A DNA stretch of 36,557 nucleotides. It comes from Candidatus Borrarchaeum yapensis. Its GTDB lineage: Archaea > Asgardarchaeota > Sifarchaeia > Borrarchaeales > Borrarchaeaceae. The stretch is from the NCBI GenBank assembly GCA_016840515.1, contig JAEOSF010000037.1:1-36557 (forward strand), in the 5' to 3' direction. This document shows positions 24,082-33,300 of the stretch, in pieces. A program made the position numbers and the translations under genes. Numbering within the stretch: position 1 is the stretch's first letter; each line of letters begins with the position of its first letter. The notes beneath the pieces were generated by a model. It was given only the letters and a program-made list of their open reading frames with translations, was not told where the DNA came from and did no database searches.

Positions 24082-24540
24082 TCATAAAAATTCTAAATCC
24101 AGGCGCTTTGGCTTAGGGATCAAATTTTTGACATAATTGCCTTTCAGAAGACCGCAACCGAGGGAAAAACCAAGATAGGTGACCAGTATATAACCATTTG
24201 ATGCATCTTGAATTTCATTGCCCGTTAGATCCAAATCTTCTCCTTGTGTATAACAGATTGTATGTTCTTTATTGAGTCTAATCGTGTTTTTTGTAACATC
24301 CTTACCAAACAACTGTAAAAAAATGGTAGTTGGCTTGATATAGCGACTAATTCTCGCGATAAGTATGCCACCCGTAACTGGTTTAGGCTTTTCAATGAGA
24401 TTTTTTGGACCAATATAGATTCTACCTTTAGATGCGGAATAAAAACTAAAACCATTAAACAATTGTCGTTGAATCCCAAATCGCTCTTTAAAATAATTAA
24501 GAACCATTTCTTGATCACTAGGGGAACATTCAGTAATCAT
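24082..24540 (-). CDS. PUA-like / RsmF C-terminal-domain-like protein, partner of NSUN methyltransferase
   Basis: A 152-residue protein. The pattern YFKERFGI...FSFYSASKGRIYIG, GILIARISRYIKPTTIFLQL, KEHTICYTQGEDLD and GYILVTYLGFSLGCGLLKGN, ending LIPKPKRLDL, matches the PUA-like domain that forms the C-terminus of RsmF/NSUN-type RNA m5C methyltransferases. In many archaea it is a separate gene beside the catalytic subunit. Here it overlaps the methyltransferase stop by 4 bp, so translation is coupled. Probably the RNA-binding half of a two-subunit tRNA or rRNA methylase. Confidence 0.82.
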   Translation of the reverse strand: MITECSPSDQEMVLNYFKERFGIQRQLFNGFSFYSASKGRIYIGPKNLIEKPKPVTGGILIARISRYIKPTTIFLQLFGKDVTKNTIRLNKEHTICYTQGEDLDLTGNEIQDASNGYILVTYLGFSLGCGLLKGNYVKNLIPKPKRLDLEFL

Positions 24541-25508
24541 TTTCTCACCTTTGCAATGAAAAAGCCATCTGTATCATTATGATGCGGCCAGATTCGAACA
24601 GTTTTCTTGATCTCTGAATTGAAAACCTTACCATTCCATTCAAGAATTCCAGGTGAAAGCTTCATTCTCGGAATATCGATCTGCTCTATTGTGGCAGGAT
24701 GTCTTTCTAATAGCCAGTTGATCACCCCTTCGTTTTCTTCTGGAGCAAATGTGCATGTAGAATACACTAGGCATCCTTCTGGTTTTAATAGATTAAATGC
24801 TTTGTTAATAAGTTGTTGTTGAAGGTTTGCATAACCTGAGATCCTTTTTTTCTGATTAAACCATTTTGAAAGCATTGTAGGATTTTTTCTAATAGTTCCT
24901 TCTGAAGAACAGGGTGCATCAACCAAAATAATATCAAAGGAGTTATTTCCTTTTTCAAAAAGCCGCAGATCCCGATTTGTGATGATAACATTCAACGAAC
25001 CCGTTTTTTCAATATTAAACTTTAGAGCGCGAATTCTATTATAATCGATATCATTAGCGATGATTGTTCCATGATTTTTCATCAATGCTGCAAGTTGGGT
25101 GGTTTTGGATCCAGGAGCAGCACAACCATCCAAAATGAATTCTGAATGTTGAAGTTCTGCCTGTAACTGCAATATTAGAGGAGGCAACATTGATGTTAAC
25201 TCTTGAATGTAGATATAACCTAAAAAGTTCTCCAAAGTGTTGCCAATAGCATAATTTTGCAAAACGAAGGCATCTGAATACCACGGTACTTGTTTGAGAT
25301 CTATACCATATTCTTCGAACCGTTCTTTCACAATTTGTTTTGATGCTTTGAGAGTATTAACACGAAAAGTTTTAGGAAGTTGTTGGAGCAAACTACTGAA
25401 AAAGGCATCTTGATCATCAACTATTTGTCCATATCGTTCTTTGAATTGATCTGGAACCATTGGTTTCATATGATCACATAATTCTCTTAAATCTATATAG
25501 TGAAACAA
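24537..25508 (-). CDS. RNA m5C methyltransferase, RsmB/NOP2/NSUN family
   Basis: A 323-residue SAM-dependent RNA (cytosine-C5) methyltransferase. SAM motif I is ILDGCAAPGSKTTQLA (125-140). Motif IV DAPCSSEGTIRKNP contains Cys200 (release) and motif VI VYSTCTFAPEENEGVI contains the nucleophile Cys252. The N-terminal QLPKTFRVNTLKAS and ENFLGYIYIQELTSMLPPL are standard for the family. It lacks its own PUA domain, which is encoded by the overlapping downstream gene. A related DNA-repair gene (AlkD-like) lies 4 bp upstream, so three genes are probably one operon. Confidence 0.94.
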   Translation of the reverse strand: MFHYIDLRELCDHMKPMVPDQFKERYGQIVDDQDAFFSSLLQQLPKTFRVNTLKASKQIVKERFEEYGIDLKQVPWYSDAFVLQNYAIGNTLENFLGYIYIQELTSMLPPLILQLQAELQHSEFILDGCAAPGSKTTQLAALMKNHGTIIANDIDYNRIRALKFNIEKTGSLNVIITNRDLRLFEKGNNSFDIILVDAPCSSEGTIRKNPTMLSKWFNQKKRISGYANLQQQLINKAFNLLKPEGCLVYSTCTFAPEENEGVINWLLERHPATIEQIDIPRMKLSPGILEWNGKVFNSEIKKTVRIWPHHNDTDGFFIAKVRK

Positions 25509-25512
25509 GAAA

Positions 25513-26193
25513 TTAATGCGACTTAAATCTGTTTTGAATTTTTTCGCTTTCGAGTTCTCTTAGAGCATCAGAAGCAATCCATTTTGCACTTTTTGTATCT
25601 ATTTTTTGGATCGCCTTAGCAGTTTCAATTGCCTTCTTGTTGAGATTGAGATTTCGTTTTCCAAGCTGTCTTAATGCCCAATTAATTGCTTTTTTAACAA
25701 AGTTTCTCTTATCAGTTGCTTCTCTCTTGATAATCTCAAAAAACCTGATAAATTCTGTATCTTCTTTCTTTTTATCGTGAACTGCTAGAGACGCCAATAT
25801 AGAAAAACCAGTCCTTTTAACAAACTCCTCTTTTCTACTACTCCATTCAACCACTTTTTGATAGGCGAATTGAGTTTTTCTAAAAAGATTATTTGCACAT
25901 TGGTCGCAAATGTCCCAAGAATTAAAATCTTGCGCCCAACTTTCCATTTGTTGTTCAGTTACTTTCTTAGGATCATCAATTAGACTGGCAAGTATTCTAG
26001 CATCGTGGATGCCAGATGACCAAAGTTTTAATGCTAAAGGATGATTTTTGCCTATTTCTTTTGCTAAAATTCTCAGGTCGGGAATTGATACACCTAGCGT
26101 ATTCTTAGCAGTAATTCCAAACCTTTTCATCTTTTCTACTGCTTCTGGATTAGTTAATGTCCTAAGTTTTTCTAAAATTCCTTCAAATTGCAT
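25513..26193 (-). CDS. AlkD-like DNA alkylation repair protein
   Basis: A 226-residue all-helical HEAT-like repeat protein of the AlkC/AlkD DNA glycosylase family. Family features are the N-terminal GVSIPDLRILAKEIGKNH, LWSSGIHDARILASLIDDP, and FNSWDICDQCANNLF; the last holds Trp and Asp in the positions of the active-site Trp109/Asp113 of Bacillus cereus AlkD. FVKKAINWALRQLGKRN contains a second conserved Trp. It excises 3- and 7-alkylated purines. It ends 4 bp before the NSUN gene. Confidence 0.92.
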   Translation of the reverse strand: MQFEGILEKLRTLTNPEAVEKMKRFGITAKNTLGVSIPDLRILAKEIGKNHPLALKLWSSGIHDARILASLIDDPKKVTEQQMESWAQDFNSWDICDQCANNLFRKTQFAYQKVVEWSSRKEEFVKRTGFSILASLAVHDKKKEDTEFIRFFEIIKREATDKRNFVKKAINWALRQLGKRNLNLNKKAIETAKAIQKIDTKSAKWIASDALRELESEKIQNRFKSH

Positions 26194-26248
26194 TAAGGTC
26201 TTCCACCATTATGCTAATCCTTTTGGCAATGTTGAATAAGAAATTCTC

Positions 26249-27787
26249 TCAATTCCTTTTCAGGGTGGATGATTTTTCTAGAACCAAATCAGCGGCTAAG
26301 CTTCCTGTATACATTGCCGTTGGATAACCACCTAAGAAAAGTTCTGAGGCAGCATACATGCCTACCATTAATAGATTATTAATGGGAGTTTCTATCAATA
26401 ATTTTCCAGGAAGTTTTTGTGATCCTTCGACTTTCCACGACCAACCGGCAATAGAGCCTCGAAATCGTTGTCCCCAGTCTTCATAGGTTAACGGAGTTGC
26501 TACATCCATAACTTCAATCGATGAAGATAAACCTGGTAAAACGGTTTCCGCCGCTTTTATTAACTGCCCCGCTAATCGTTTCTTATAATCCCAATAGCCT
26601 TCTTTTCTTTTCTTTTCACCTATCTTCCAATCTGAAAAGTGATCATACGGGAATCCAACACGTAAGAGAATTGTAGCTTTGGCGGGAGGTGCAGAATCTG
26701 GGTAATTTTTCGACCAAATACATATTTCAATTTCTCGATTACTAAAATCTTCTAGATTTAAGTGTCCCGAAAGTTTTATTTCTTCACGACAAAAGATATG
26801 TTGCGCTCTGACTTTGCTAAAATCAATATTTTCCGGATTAACACCCAGATAGACGCAGAGTTCTGAACCAAAATATGGAACAATTCGTATCATACTTAGA
26901 TATTGTTCAGGAATATTTTGTGGATCAATTAATTCTAAGAAGGTCTTTTTATAATCAGCATTTGATATTATCCAATTTGCTTCGAAGATCTCATTTTTTG
27001 AAGTCCTTACACCAATAGCTTGGTTATTCTCGATCAGAATTTCTTTTACAGGAGTAAGTAATTTTGCTTCTCCATTATAATTCAAGAAAGTCTCATAGAC
27101 TAATTCATTAATACCATGAATACCGCAAGAAGGGAACCAAATCCCTTTTTCAGACATTAAGCACCACATAATTGCAAGAAGAACCATAGACATTTTTGGT
27201 TCATACGTGCCTTGTGACCCTAGAAAATTTCGTAGAATCTTTTTAGAAAGATTTTTCTCAAGAATTTGCTTTGATGGAATCTGAGAATACTTTTCTAGCA
27301 GTTCAATCTCTTCATTATGAGTTGAACTTAGATTTTTAAGCGTATGTTCCTTCTTTTCTCCTATTAAATAATCTGGATGCCAGTGCTCAATATTGTCAAG
27401 TATGTCCATTATTCTTTTTATTTCAGTGAAAAATGAATCAATTCCGTCTTTTTCATCTTCAAAGATCTTTTTCAAATTTTTTCTTAACTCTTGAAAGGGC
27501 TGGGAGTAAATAATATCAAAATCTGGCGTAATCAATTGAAAATGATTCCGGTAGAATTTAAACTTCTCCTGAATTCCAAGTTCGCCTAATAAGTTGAGCA
27601 CTGTATCGGGAGAGCTGAATGATAGACCACCCATGGGGAAATAATATGACCCTCGTTTGAAAATATGGCTGGTTCCACCGATATGATGGATTTTTTCTAA
27701 TATTATTACTTTTTTTCTATTCTTAGCCAACTTTGCAGCACATGTTAACCCACCAATCCCCGAACCAATAACTATGACGTCATACAT
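26249..27787 (-). CDS. FAD-dependent oxidoreductase, phytoene desaturase/retinol saturase-like
   Basis: A 512-residue flavoprotein. N-terminal dinucleotide-binding motif GSGIGG (8-13) ends strand 2 at Glu31 (VIILEKIHHIGGTSH). The FKRGSYYFPMGGLSFSSPDT segment and C-terminal FRGSIAGWSWKVEGSQKLPG and NLLMVGMYAASELFLGGYPTAMYTG are typical of CrtI/CrtISO and all-trans-retinol saturase relatives. It probably desaturates, saturates or isomerises a polyprenoid, such as carotenoid or archaeal lipid side chains; the substrate is uncertain. No other carotenoid gene is near. N-terminal ATG follows an AATG with weak ribosome binding. Confidence 0.88.
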   Translation of the reverse strand: MYDVIVIGSGIGGLTCAAKLAKNRKKVIILEKIHHIGGTSHIFKRGSYYFPMGGLSFSSPDTVLNLLGELGIQEKFKFYRNHFQLITPDFDIIYSQPFQELRKNLKKIFEDEKDGIDSFFTEIKRIMDILDNIEHWHPDYLIGEKKEHTLKNLSSTHNEEIELLEKYSQIPSKQILEKNLSKKILRNFLGSQGTYEPKMSMVLLAIMWCLMSEKGIWFPSCGIHGINELVYETFLNYNGEAKLLTPVKEILIENNQAIGVRTSKNEIFEANWIISNADYKKTFLELIDPQNIPEQYLSMIRIVPYFGSELCVYLGVNPENIDFSKVRAQHIFCREEIKLSGHLNLEDFSNREIEICIWSKNYPDSAPPAKATILLRVGFPYDHFSDWKIGEKKRKEGYWDYKKRLAGQLIKAAETVLPGLSSSIEVMDVATPLTYEDWGQRFRGSIAGWSWKVEGSQKLPGKLLIETPINNLLMVGMYAASELFLGGYPTAMYTGSLAADLVLEKSSTLKRN

Positions 27788-27989
27788 TCCTTACACCTGA
27801 ATACATCTTATCATTTTTTTCGATTCTTGAAAATACGACCCTCGTGAAAATTCAAATGTATTTACCATTTGACTGCATATATTAAAAAAGTCTTTTTTTC
27901 ACACATTAGGTGCTTGTAATAGTCTACTCTTCAGTTCTTAACGATTCAAAACTAACATTTTCCATATAGATCAGAATTGTGGATAGTTA
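27788..27989. other. Intergenic, no gene seen
   Basis: AT-rich spacer holding the promoter of the FAD oxidoreductase gene and the 3' end of the TPR operon. Only AT-rich runs are visible. Confidence 0.35.
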
Positions 27990-29171
27990 TCACCTAAGGA
28001 ATTGTTCTAGGTCCGCTAAATTCCTCTTGACGAAGTTCAAATTTTTGTCAATTTCTAATGCTTTTTTATAACACGCTATCGCTTTTTTATATCGATTTAA
28101 CGATCTGTACGCAAGCCCCATCAGCCCCCACGCTTTTGCATTCCTTGCATCGATTCTTAATGCTTCTTCATATTGTTTGATCGCAGTATTATAATTTCCT
28201 AAATAATAAAAGGCAGTTCCCATTAAATTCCTTGCATCTACATATTCTTTGTCGATTCTTAGTGCCTCTTGACAGTTTTCAATTGTTTTATTATGTTCTC
28301 CTAGTTTCCCATAAACAACAGCCAAATTATACCAAGCTTTGGCGAATTTAGGATTGATTTTAAGAGCTTTTTGAAAATATTTAGGTGCCTTTTTGTGTTC
28401 TCCTAAATGATCATAGGCCAGACCAATAAGATTCCATGCATCTAAAAAATCAGGTTTGATTTCAATCGCTTTTTCAAAACATTTTATAGATTTTGTATGC
28501 TCACCTATCTCACCATGTGATACTCCCATACCATACCATGCATCAGCATCTTGAGGATTAAACTTTAAAGCGACTTGATAACTCTTTATCGCATTTCTAT
28601 GTTCACCTAACCGTCCATAAGAGAGTCCCATGTGATACCATGCATTACCATGATCTGGTTTAAGGTCTAATGCTTTATTAAAACATTCAAACGCTTTATT
28701 ATAATCACTTACTTCGCTATATACCACACCTAGACTATACCAAGCGTCAACATTTTCTGGATCGATTTCCAGTGCTTTTTCATAGGAAAAAAGTATATTC
28801 TTATAATCATTTAACCTCCCATAAGCTACTCCCATCATTAACCAGGCATCAGAATTTTCAGAATTTACATCTAAGGCTCTATGGTATGCTCCTATTGCAT
28901 TTTCATATTCACCTAAATAGTAATAGGCACCTCCCATGAGTATCCAGGCATCTACATATTCAAAATCAATTTCTAAGGCTTTTTGATAACATTCGATCGC
29001 TTTCTTATAATCATCAAGTTTTCCATATGCTTTTCCCATAAGCGCCAAAATAATCGATTGCTGGTTGCTTTGATTAGCCTTTAATGCTTTTTCGTATTCT
29101 TTTATAGCTTTTTTATAGTTTCCTTGTTCATAGTGTTTTTTTCCTTTCTCAATATTTTTTTTAGGGCTTAT
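27990..29171 (-). CDS. Tetratricopeptide repeat protein with apparent ATA start
   Basis: A TPR protein with about eleven 34-residue repeats (consensus like DAWYNLGVVYGKLGEHNKAI). The first ordinary start codon in frame is TTG at 29048, but it cuts the first repeat in half. The frame stays open upstream to 29189 and encodes NIEKGKKHYEQGNYKKAIKE, matching the N-terminus of the paralogue at 29274-30461 (HLEKGKTYYDQGEYKESIKE). No ATG, GTG or TTG is available there. ATA at 29171-29169 aligns with the Met-Ser start of the paralogue and lies 8 bases after an AGGGG sequence; from it the protein is 393 residues, close to the paralogue's 395. So either a non-standard start or a start-codon mutation. 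Confidence 0.75.
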   Translation of the reverse strand: MSPKKNIEKGKKHYEQGNYKKAIKEYEKALKANQSNQQSIILALMGKAYGKLDDYKKAIECYQKALEIDFEYVDAWILMGGAYYYLGEYENAIGAYHRALDVNSENSDAWLMMGVAYGRLNDYKNILFSYEKALEIDPENVDAWYSLGVVYSEVSDYNKAFECFNKALDLKPDHGNAWYHMGLSYGRLGEHRNAIKSYQVALKFNPQDADAWYGMGVSHGEIGEHTKSIKCFEKAIEIKPDFLDAWNLIGLAYDHLGEHKKAPKYFQKALKINPKFAKAWYNLAVVYGKLGEHNKTIENCQEALRIDKEYVDARNLMGTAFYYLGNYNTAIKQYEEALRIDARNAKAWGLMGLAYRSLNRYKKAIACYKKALEIDKNLNFVKRNLADLEQFLR

Positions 29172-29273
29172 CTGTATGTCCCCTTCAATTTATGGGTTAA
29201 GATTTTTCTTCCGATAATGGAATATTTCGGTTCAATGAAAACTTCATCAGAAAAACTATCTAAAAATTAAGTT

Positions 29274-30461
29274 TCATTGTATGCTCTCTAATATTTCTAA
29301 GTTTCTCTTAGCAAGAACCAATTCTGGATCTAATTCTAGCGCCTTTCCATAATATTTGATCGCCTTTTTGAATTCATTCAAAGCCTCACAGGCAATTCCT
29401 AAAAGTTCCCATGATTTTGCATTCTCAGGTTCAATATTCAACGCTTGTTGATAGTATTTTACTGCCTTTTCGTACTCACCTAAACTATAATGAAGTTGTC
29501 CTATAAGATTCCATGGATCTGTATTCCTCGGATTGAGTTCCACGGCTTTCTGGCAATATTCTATTGCCTTATCACTATCACCTAATTTTCCATAAGCTTC
29601 TCCTACATTATACCATGCTTTTGCAGATTCAGGATTGATTTTTAGCACTTTCTGATAAAAGTCAACAGCTTTATTATATTCGCCTAAATGATAGTAGGCG
29701 TCTCCTAAATTGTACCAGAGGTCTGAATTTCCCGACTTCACTTCCAAGAATTTTTCATACCATTCAATTGCTTTGTTATATTCACCTAACTCCCCGTACG
29801 CTATACCCATATCATACCAGGTAATTGTATCTTCAGGATTGATTTTTAAAACTTGATGATAACAATTAACCGCATTCTGATGCTCACCTAATTTACTATA
29901 AGCGATTCCCATTTTGTACCAAGGATCTGAAAACACAGGTGTTATTTCCAATGAATTTTGAAAGCATTCGATGGCTTTGGTATGCATAAATAATTCTTCA
30001 TACACCAAACCCATGCCATACCAAGCATCAGAATCATTTGGGTTTATATCAAGTGCTTTTTGATAGCAATCAATGGTTTTTTCATGCTTGTCTAAAGTGC
30101 TGTAAACTACACCCATAAGTAGCCAAGTATCTGCATTATCCGGCTTGATTTCAGCTGCTTGATAATAGCAGTCAATGGCTTCTTTATATTTGCCTAAATA
30201 GTAGTATGAACCGCCCATGAGCACCCATGCGTCTGCTTGTGTAGCATCGATGTCCATTGCTTTTTGATAGCAATCAATAGACTTCTTATGTTCCCCTAGC
30301 TTTCCATGTGCCTTTCCTAAAAATATCCATGCAATATAGATATCTTTTGATTCTTCCAAGGCTTTTTCGTATTCTTTAATGGATTCTTTATATTCTCCTT
30401 GATCATAATAGGTTTTTCCTTTCTCAAGATGAATATTGTTTAGCATTTTAGCTTCACTCAT
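29274..30461 (-). CDS. Tetratricopeptide repeat protein
   Basis: A 395-residue protein almost wholly made of about eleven TPRs of 34 residues (for example DAWVLMGGSYYYLGKYKEAI, DTWLLMGVVYSTLDKHEKTI), with W-x-x-x-G-x-x-Y...A and a Pro-x-Asn/Asp between repeats. TPR arrays form superhelical scaffolds for protein-protein binding. No signal peptide, membrane segment or catalytic domain. Paralogous to the flanking gene at 27990 and closer to it than to the gene at 30533, so it came from tandem duplication. Binding partner unknown. Confidence 0.93.
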   Translation of the reverse strand: MSEAKMLNNIHLEKGKTYYDQGEYKESIKEYEKALEESKDIYIAWIFLGKAHGKLGEHKKSIDCYQKAMDIDATQADAWVLMGGSYYYLGKYKEAIDCYYQAAEIKPDNADTWLLMGVVYSTLDKHEKTIDCYQKALDINPNDSDAWYGMGLVYEELFMHTKAIECFQNSLEITPVFSDPWYKMGIAYSKLGEHQNAVNCYHQVLKINPEDTITWYDMGIAYGELGEYNKAIEWYEKFLEVKSGNSDLWYNLGDAYYHLGEYNKAVDFYQKVLKINPESAKAWYNVGEAYGKLGDSDKAIEYCQKAVELNPRNTDPWNLIGQLHYSLGEYEKAVKYYQQALNIEPENAKSWELLGIACEALNEFKKAIKYYGKALELDPELVLAKRNLEILESIQ

Positions 30462-30532
30462 TCTTATATTAAGAAAACCCCATCTCGGAGAATAATAAAT
30501 TTTTTGGAAGGGAAACGATCGAATCTAACAAA

Positions 30533-32386
30533 TCACTTGTTAGGGGCTTTACTGTGCATTTTACATAATTTATTGTCCATATTCCAACATTGCAAGCAAA
30601 CCCAGCCCATGCATTCTGGGCAATAGTGAATTTTTTCAAAAATTTTCGATGCTCTAAGTTTTTCCAGTAATTTATCTTTCTCCTTTTGCGTAAGAAAAAA
30701 AGTTTGATCTGGAATCGTTTCCTTCTGCTTATAGAGATCTAATGCTTGCTGTAAATCTGTAGTTGCATGTCCATAATCTCCTACTACAATTTTCGCTCCA
30801 AGTTTCATGCCATATGCTAACAATTTTACCCACTTTCGCCATTCTTTGTCGCGAATTTCACCTATATGTTCTCCATTGCAGATACACGTAAAAATAAGCC
30901 GAAGCGTGTCCCTCAACTTTCCTGAGATCACTTCTACGCGTGATGGAAGAGGAATTGTCTTCGCAATCTCACCAAGTTTTTCCCTAATAATCATATCATG
31001 ATCTTCAATTCTTGAAATTGTTGTACGCAATTTTTGAGTAATTTCACTTAGAAATCCGACAATTAATTTTTCTGCTGGTGACAAAGCTGTTAGTTCTGCA
31101 TTATTTCCTACCTTCTTGAGTAGGAGACCGAAAAATTCATGTTTTAAACTTTCACCAGAAAACTGTGCGTTGTCCTCATTTACGTTTACTAACGATAAGC
31201 CGCAGATCCTTTGAATTTCTTGTATGAGAACATCAAAATCTTCAACATTTTCTAAAACAATAGAATTCTTCTTTAACGAATCTCTTGTACATTCTTGCTG
31301 AAAGACATCTTGAGATACGAATTTCGGCTTTACAAACTGGCAAGCTTCAATAAACTTCCCTGGAACTTCCTTAATGATTCTATTATCCTGATAATCTCGG
31401 TAGAATAGAACTGCTCCAATCTTACTAATTGTACAGATTCTAGGTCTCAAATAATAAATGGCTGTACGGGCTTCTCCTGGGCGAATTTTTTGAAGATATA
31501 CAAGACGGCCTTCGGTTTGTGATCCTTCTGCATGTTCAAGATCAAGAATATCTTTTGGGTAATCAAGTTTAATATCCACATCATGTATAACATATCGAGT
31601 ATGATTCTCTACCCGAAAACCAAACTTGATAGTTTCTCCCCATGGAACAAAACCCCGTTTCACCAAAACTTCATTTTCCGTTTTCTCACAAATTAAAATC
31701 TTTGAAAATACCTCAGTGTCATCTTCTGAAACAGTCACTTCTGTATCTGGAATGACATCAGGAAATGAATCAGAAGGTATTTCATTAGGTTTTGTGACTT
31801 CTTTTCTTTTTTGATCCAGTTCATTGAGTGCATGTTCTAGATTTTCTTTTGCACCCTTATGATCGGGATTTATTTCTAAAGCTTTTTCATAGTAATAGAT
31901 TGCTCTACTTAAATCTCCTAGATTTTGGTATGCCTCTCCCATGTAATTCATAGCATCCTCAGATCTGTTATTGATTTTCAATGCTGCGTGAAAACACTCA
32001 ATTGCCTCTTTATATTCCCCCATAGCCATCTTAGACCAGCCTAAGTTGACCCAAGCATGTGTATCTTCTGATTTTAATTCTAAAACTTTATCAAAACTTT
32101 CAATTGCCCATTTATACTTGCCCAATTCTTTGTATGCCATTCCCAAATTACGCCATCCCTCAATATTTTTAGGATAAAGATTTACGACTTCTTGAGCGCA
32201 TTCAACAGCTTTCTTATAATTACCTATCATTCTATATGTGATGCTTAGGGCATTCAAACCATCAGCAAATTTGGGGGCAAGCTTTACAGCTATTTCGAAG
32301 TGTTCTTTGGCTTTTTTATAATTCTCTTGTGAAAAATGATACTTTCCGGTCCAAAAATAATAATTTGCCTTTACAACATCAAGCAT
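30533..32386 (-). CDS. TPR protein with beta-sandwich-like and C-terminal zinc regions
   Basis: A 617-residue multidomain protein. Residues 1-190 form five or so TPRs (KFADGLNALSITYRMIGNYK and later). A charged linker follows, then a beta-rich domain (residues about 235-345: FGFRVENHTRYVIHDVDIKL, YPKDILDLEH, RPGEARTAIYYLRP) resembling Ig-like or appendage domains. A helical region (about 400-560) precedes a C-terminal zinc-binding motif HYCPECMGWVCLQCWNMDNKLC. ATG 32386 was chosen because a GGGGGAG ribosome binding site lies upstream; an in-frame TTG at 32407 overlaps it. Adaptor-like architecture; function not known. Confidence 0.85.
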   Translation of the reverse strand: MLDVVKANYYFWTGKYHFSQENYKKAKEHFEIAVKLAPKFADGLNALSITYRMIGNYKKAVECAQEVVNLYPKNIEGWRNLGMAYKELGKYKWAIESFDKVLELKSEDTHAWVNLGWSKMAMGEYKEAIECFHAALKINNRSEDAMNYMGEAYQNLGDLSRAIYYYEKALEINPDHKGAKENLEHALNELDQKRKEVTKPNEIPSDSFPDVIPDTEVTVSEDDTEVFSKILICEKTENEVLVKRGFVPWGETIKFGFRVENHTRYVIHDVDIKLDYPKDILDLEHAEGSQTEGRLVYLQKIRPGEARTAIYYLRPRICTISKIGAVLFYRDYQDNRIIKEVPGKFIEACQFVKPKFVSQDVFQQECTRDSLKKNSIVLENVEDFDVLIQEIQRICGLSLVNVNEDNAQFSGESLKHEFFGLLLKKVGNNAELTALSPAEKLIVGFLSEITQKLRTTISRIEDHDMIIREKLGEIAKTIPLPSRVEVISGKLRDTLRLIFTCICNGEHIGEIRDKEWRKWVKLLAYGMKLGAKIVVGDYGHATTDLQQALDLYKQKETIPDQTFFLTQKEKDKLLEKLRASKIFEKIHYCPECMGWVCLQCWNMDNKLCKMHSKAPNK

Positions 32387-32672
32387 TTTTGGATAACACT
32401 CCCCCAATACCAGATTTCAACTCACGTAACATCTCATATTCTTGGTATAAAATATCCTCTGAAGTTCTTGAAGTATGCTTAGTTAAATACTACATTATTA
32501 CTTATAAAACCCCATCAGCTTTCGGAAAATCTACAGCTAATCTTATATATGAAGGAAGCGTTTATATCTCAACCCGTGAGCGGGTTTTCAATACCACGAA
32601 GAAAATACGTTAAATGTTCTAAAAACCGCTTTTTGACTAATACTGCACTTAAGCTAGGAGTGTGTGTACTAG
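32387..32672. promoter_or_regulatory. Divergent promoter region with a small palindrome
   Basis: Region between the TPR operon (minus) and the small gene at 32673 (plus). A TATA-like TCTTATATATG (32541-32551) faces the plus gene. AACCCG-TGAG-CGGGTT (32571-32586) forms a 6-bp stem hairpin followed by TTT; it may be an operator or the 5' leader structure of the plus-strand gene. Confidence 0.4.
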
Positions 32673-33032
32673 ATGGAGATGCTAGAAGAAATGAAAAAAC
32701 AAATCCGTGAAGGCATCAAACTAAAACGTCCTTCTCCTAATTCCATACAAATGTCAATTGATAAAAACATTGTGGATGAGAATACAAGCTCTCAAATTCT
32801 GAATCTTGATGAGATGAAGAAAAACATAGGTGAAATCACAGGAAACCCTGAAGATTTGATTTCATTTGAAGCAGGCGATGATAATATTAAACTAGGTTTC
32901 AGTGGAGAAGAACCAGCTAATAAAGTTTTTCAGTTTCTAAACGAATTTCTTTATGGGGATATGTTAGATAAACTTATGAAGCCATTTCTTGAAATGATGG
33001 AACAGATGAAAAAGAGTTTTGGCGCTGAGTAA
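32673..33032 (+). CDS. Hypothetical small acidic protein
   Basis: A 119-residue protein that I do not recognise. The N-terminal 20 residues are a basic amphipathic helix (EMLEEMKKQIREGIKLKRPS), the middle is polar, then a beta-like FEAGDDNIKLGFSGEEPANK segment and a C-terminal helix rich in Met (MLDKLMKPFLEMMEQMKKSF). No cysteines, membrane segment or signal peptide. A TAGGAG ribosome binding site lies upstream of the ATG (Met1 or Met3). It is divergent from the TPR operon and has its own promoter. Confidence 0.75.
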   Translation: MEMLEEMKKQIREGIKLKRPSPNSIQMSIDKNIVDENTSSQILNLDEMKKNIGEITGNPEDLISFEAGDDNIKLGFSGEEPANKVFQFLNEFLYGDMLDKLMKPFLEMMEQMKKSFGAE

Positions 33033-33300
33033 TTCAATCAATAAGGTTAATAAGAAAATAACGATAAGTTATAGCCCATTTAATCTCTCTTTTTTTATCT
33101 TTAGTTTTCTATAATGTTCTTACTTAATTTATTCCAAAATATTTGATTCTTATCGAAATTTGCAAACTGAAATCTCTTATAAAGAGATGTAACATAAAAA
33201 AGATTTATAAATTTCACTTCAATGGTTTTCAAGAAAGTTTGTATTTAATTCAAAAACTTCATGCTAACGAAAGAAGCTCCTGAAAAAGGATGAGTACCTT
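33033..33300 (+). promoter_or_regulatory. Promoter region of the GT-C gene with palindrome
   Basis: A TATA box-like TTTATAAAT (33204-33212) lies about 90 bp before the ATG at 33301. Just upstream is ATCTCTT-ATA-AAGAGAT (33172-33188), a 7-bp inverted repeat with a 3-base centre and a possible operator. No gene is seen. Confidence 0.45.

Noticed and set aside
27990..32386. Long DNA repeat array considered as a CRISPR or satellite
   Set aside because: The roughly 102-bp periodicity is the 34-residue TPR unit in coding sequence; the repeats are degenerate and lack constant spacers.
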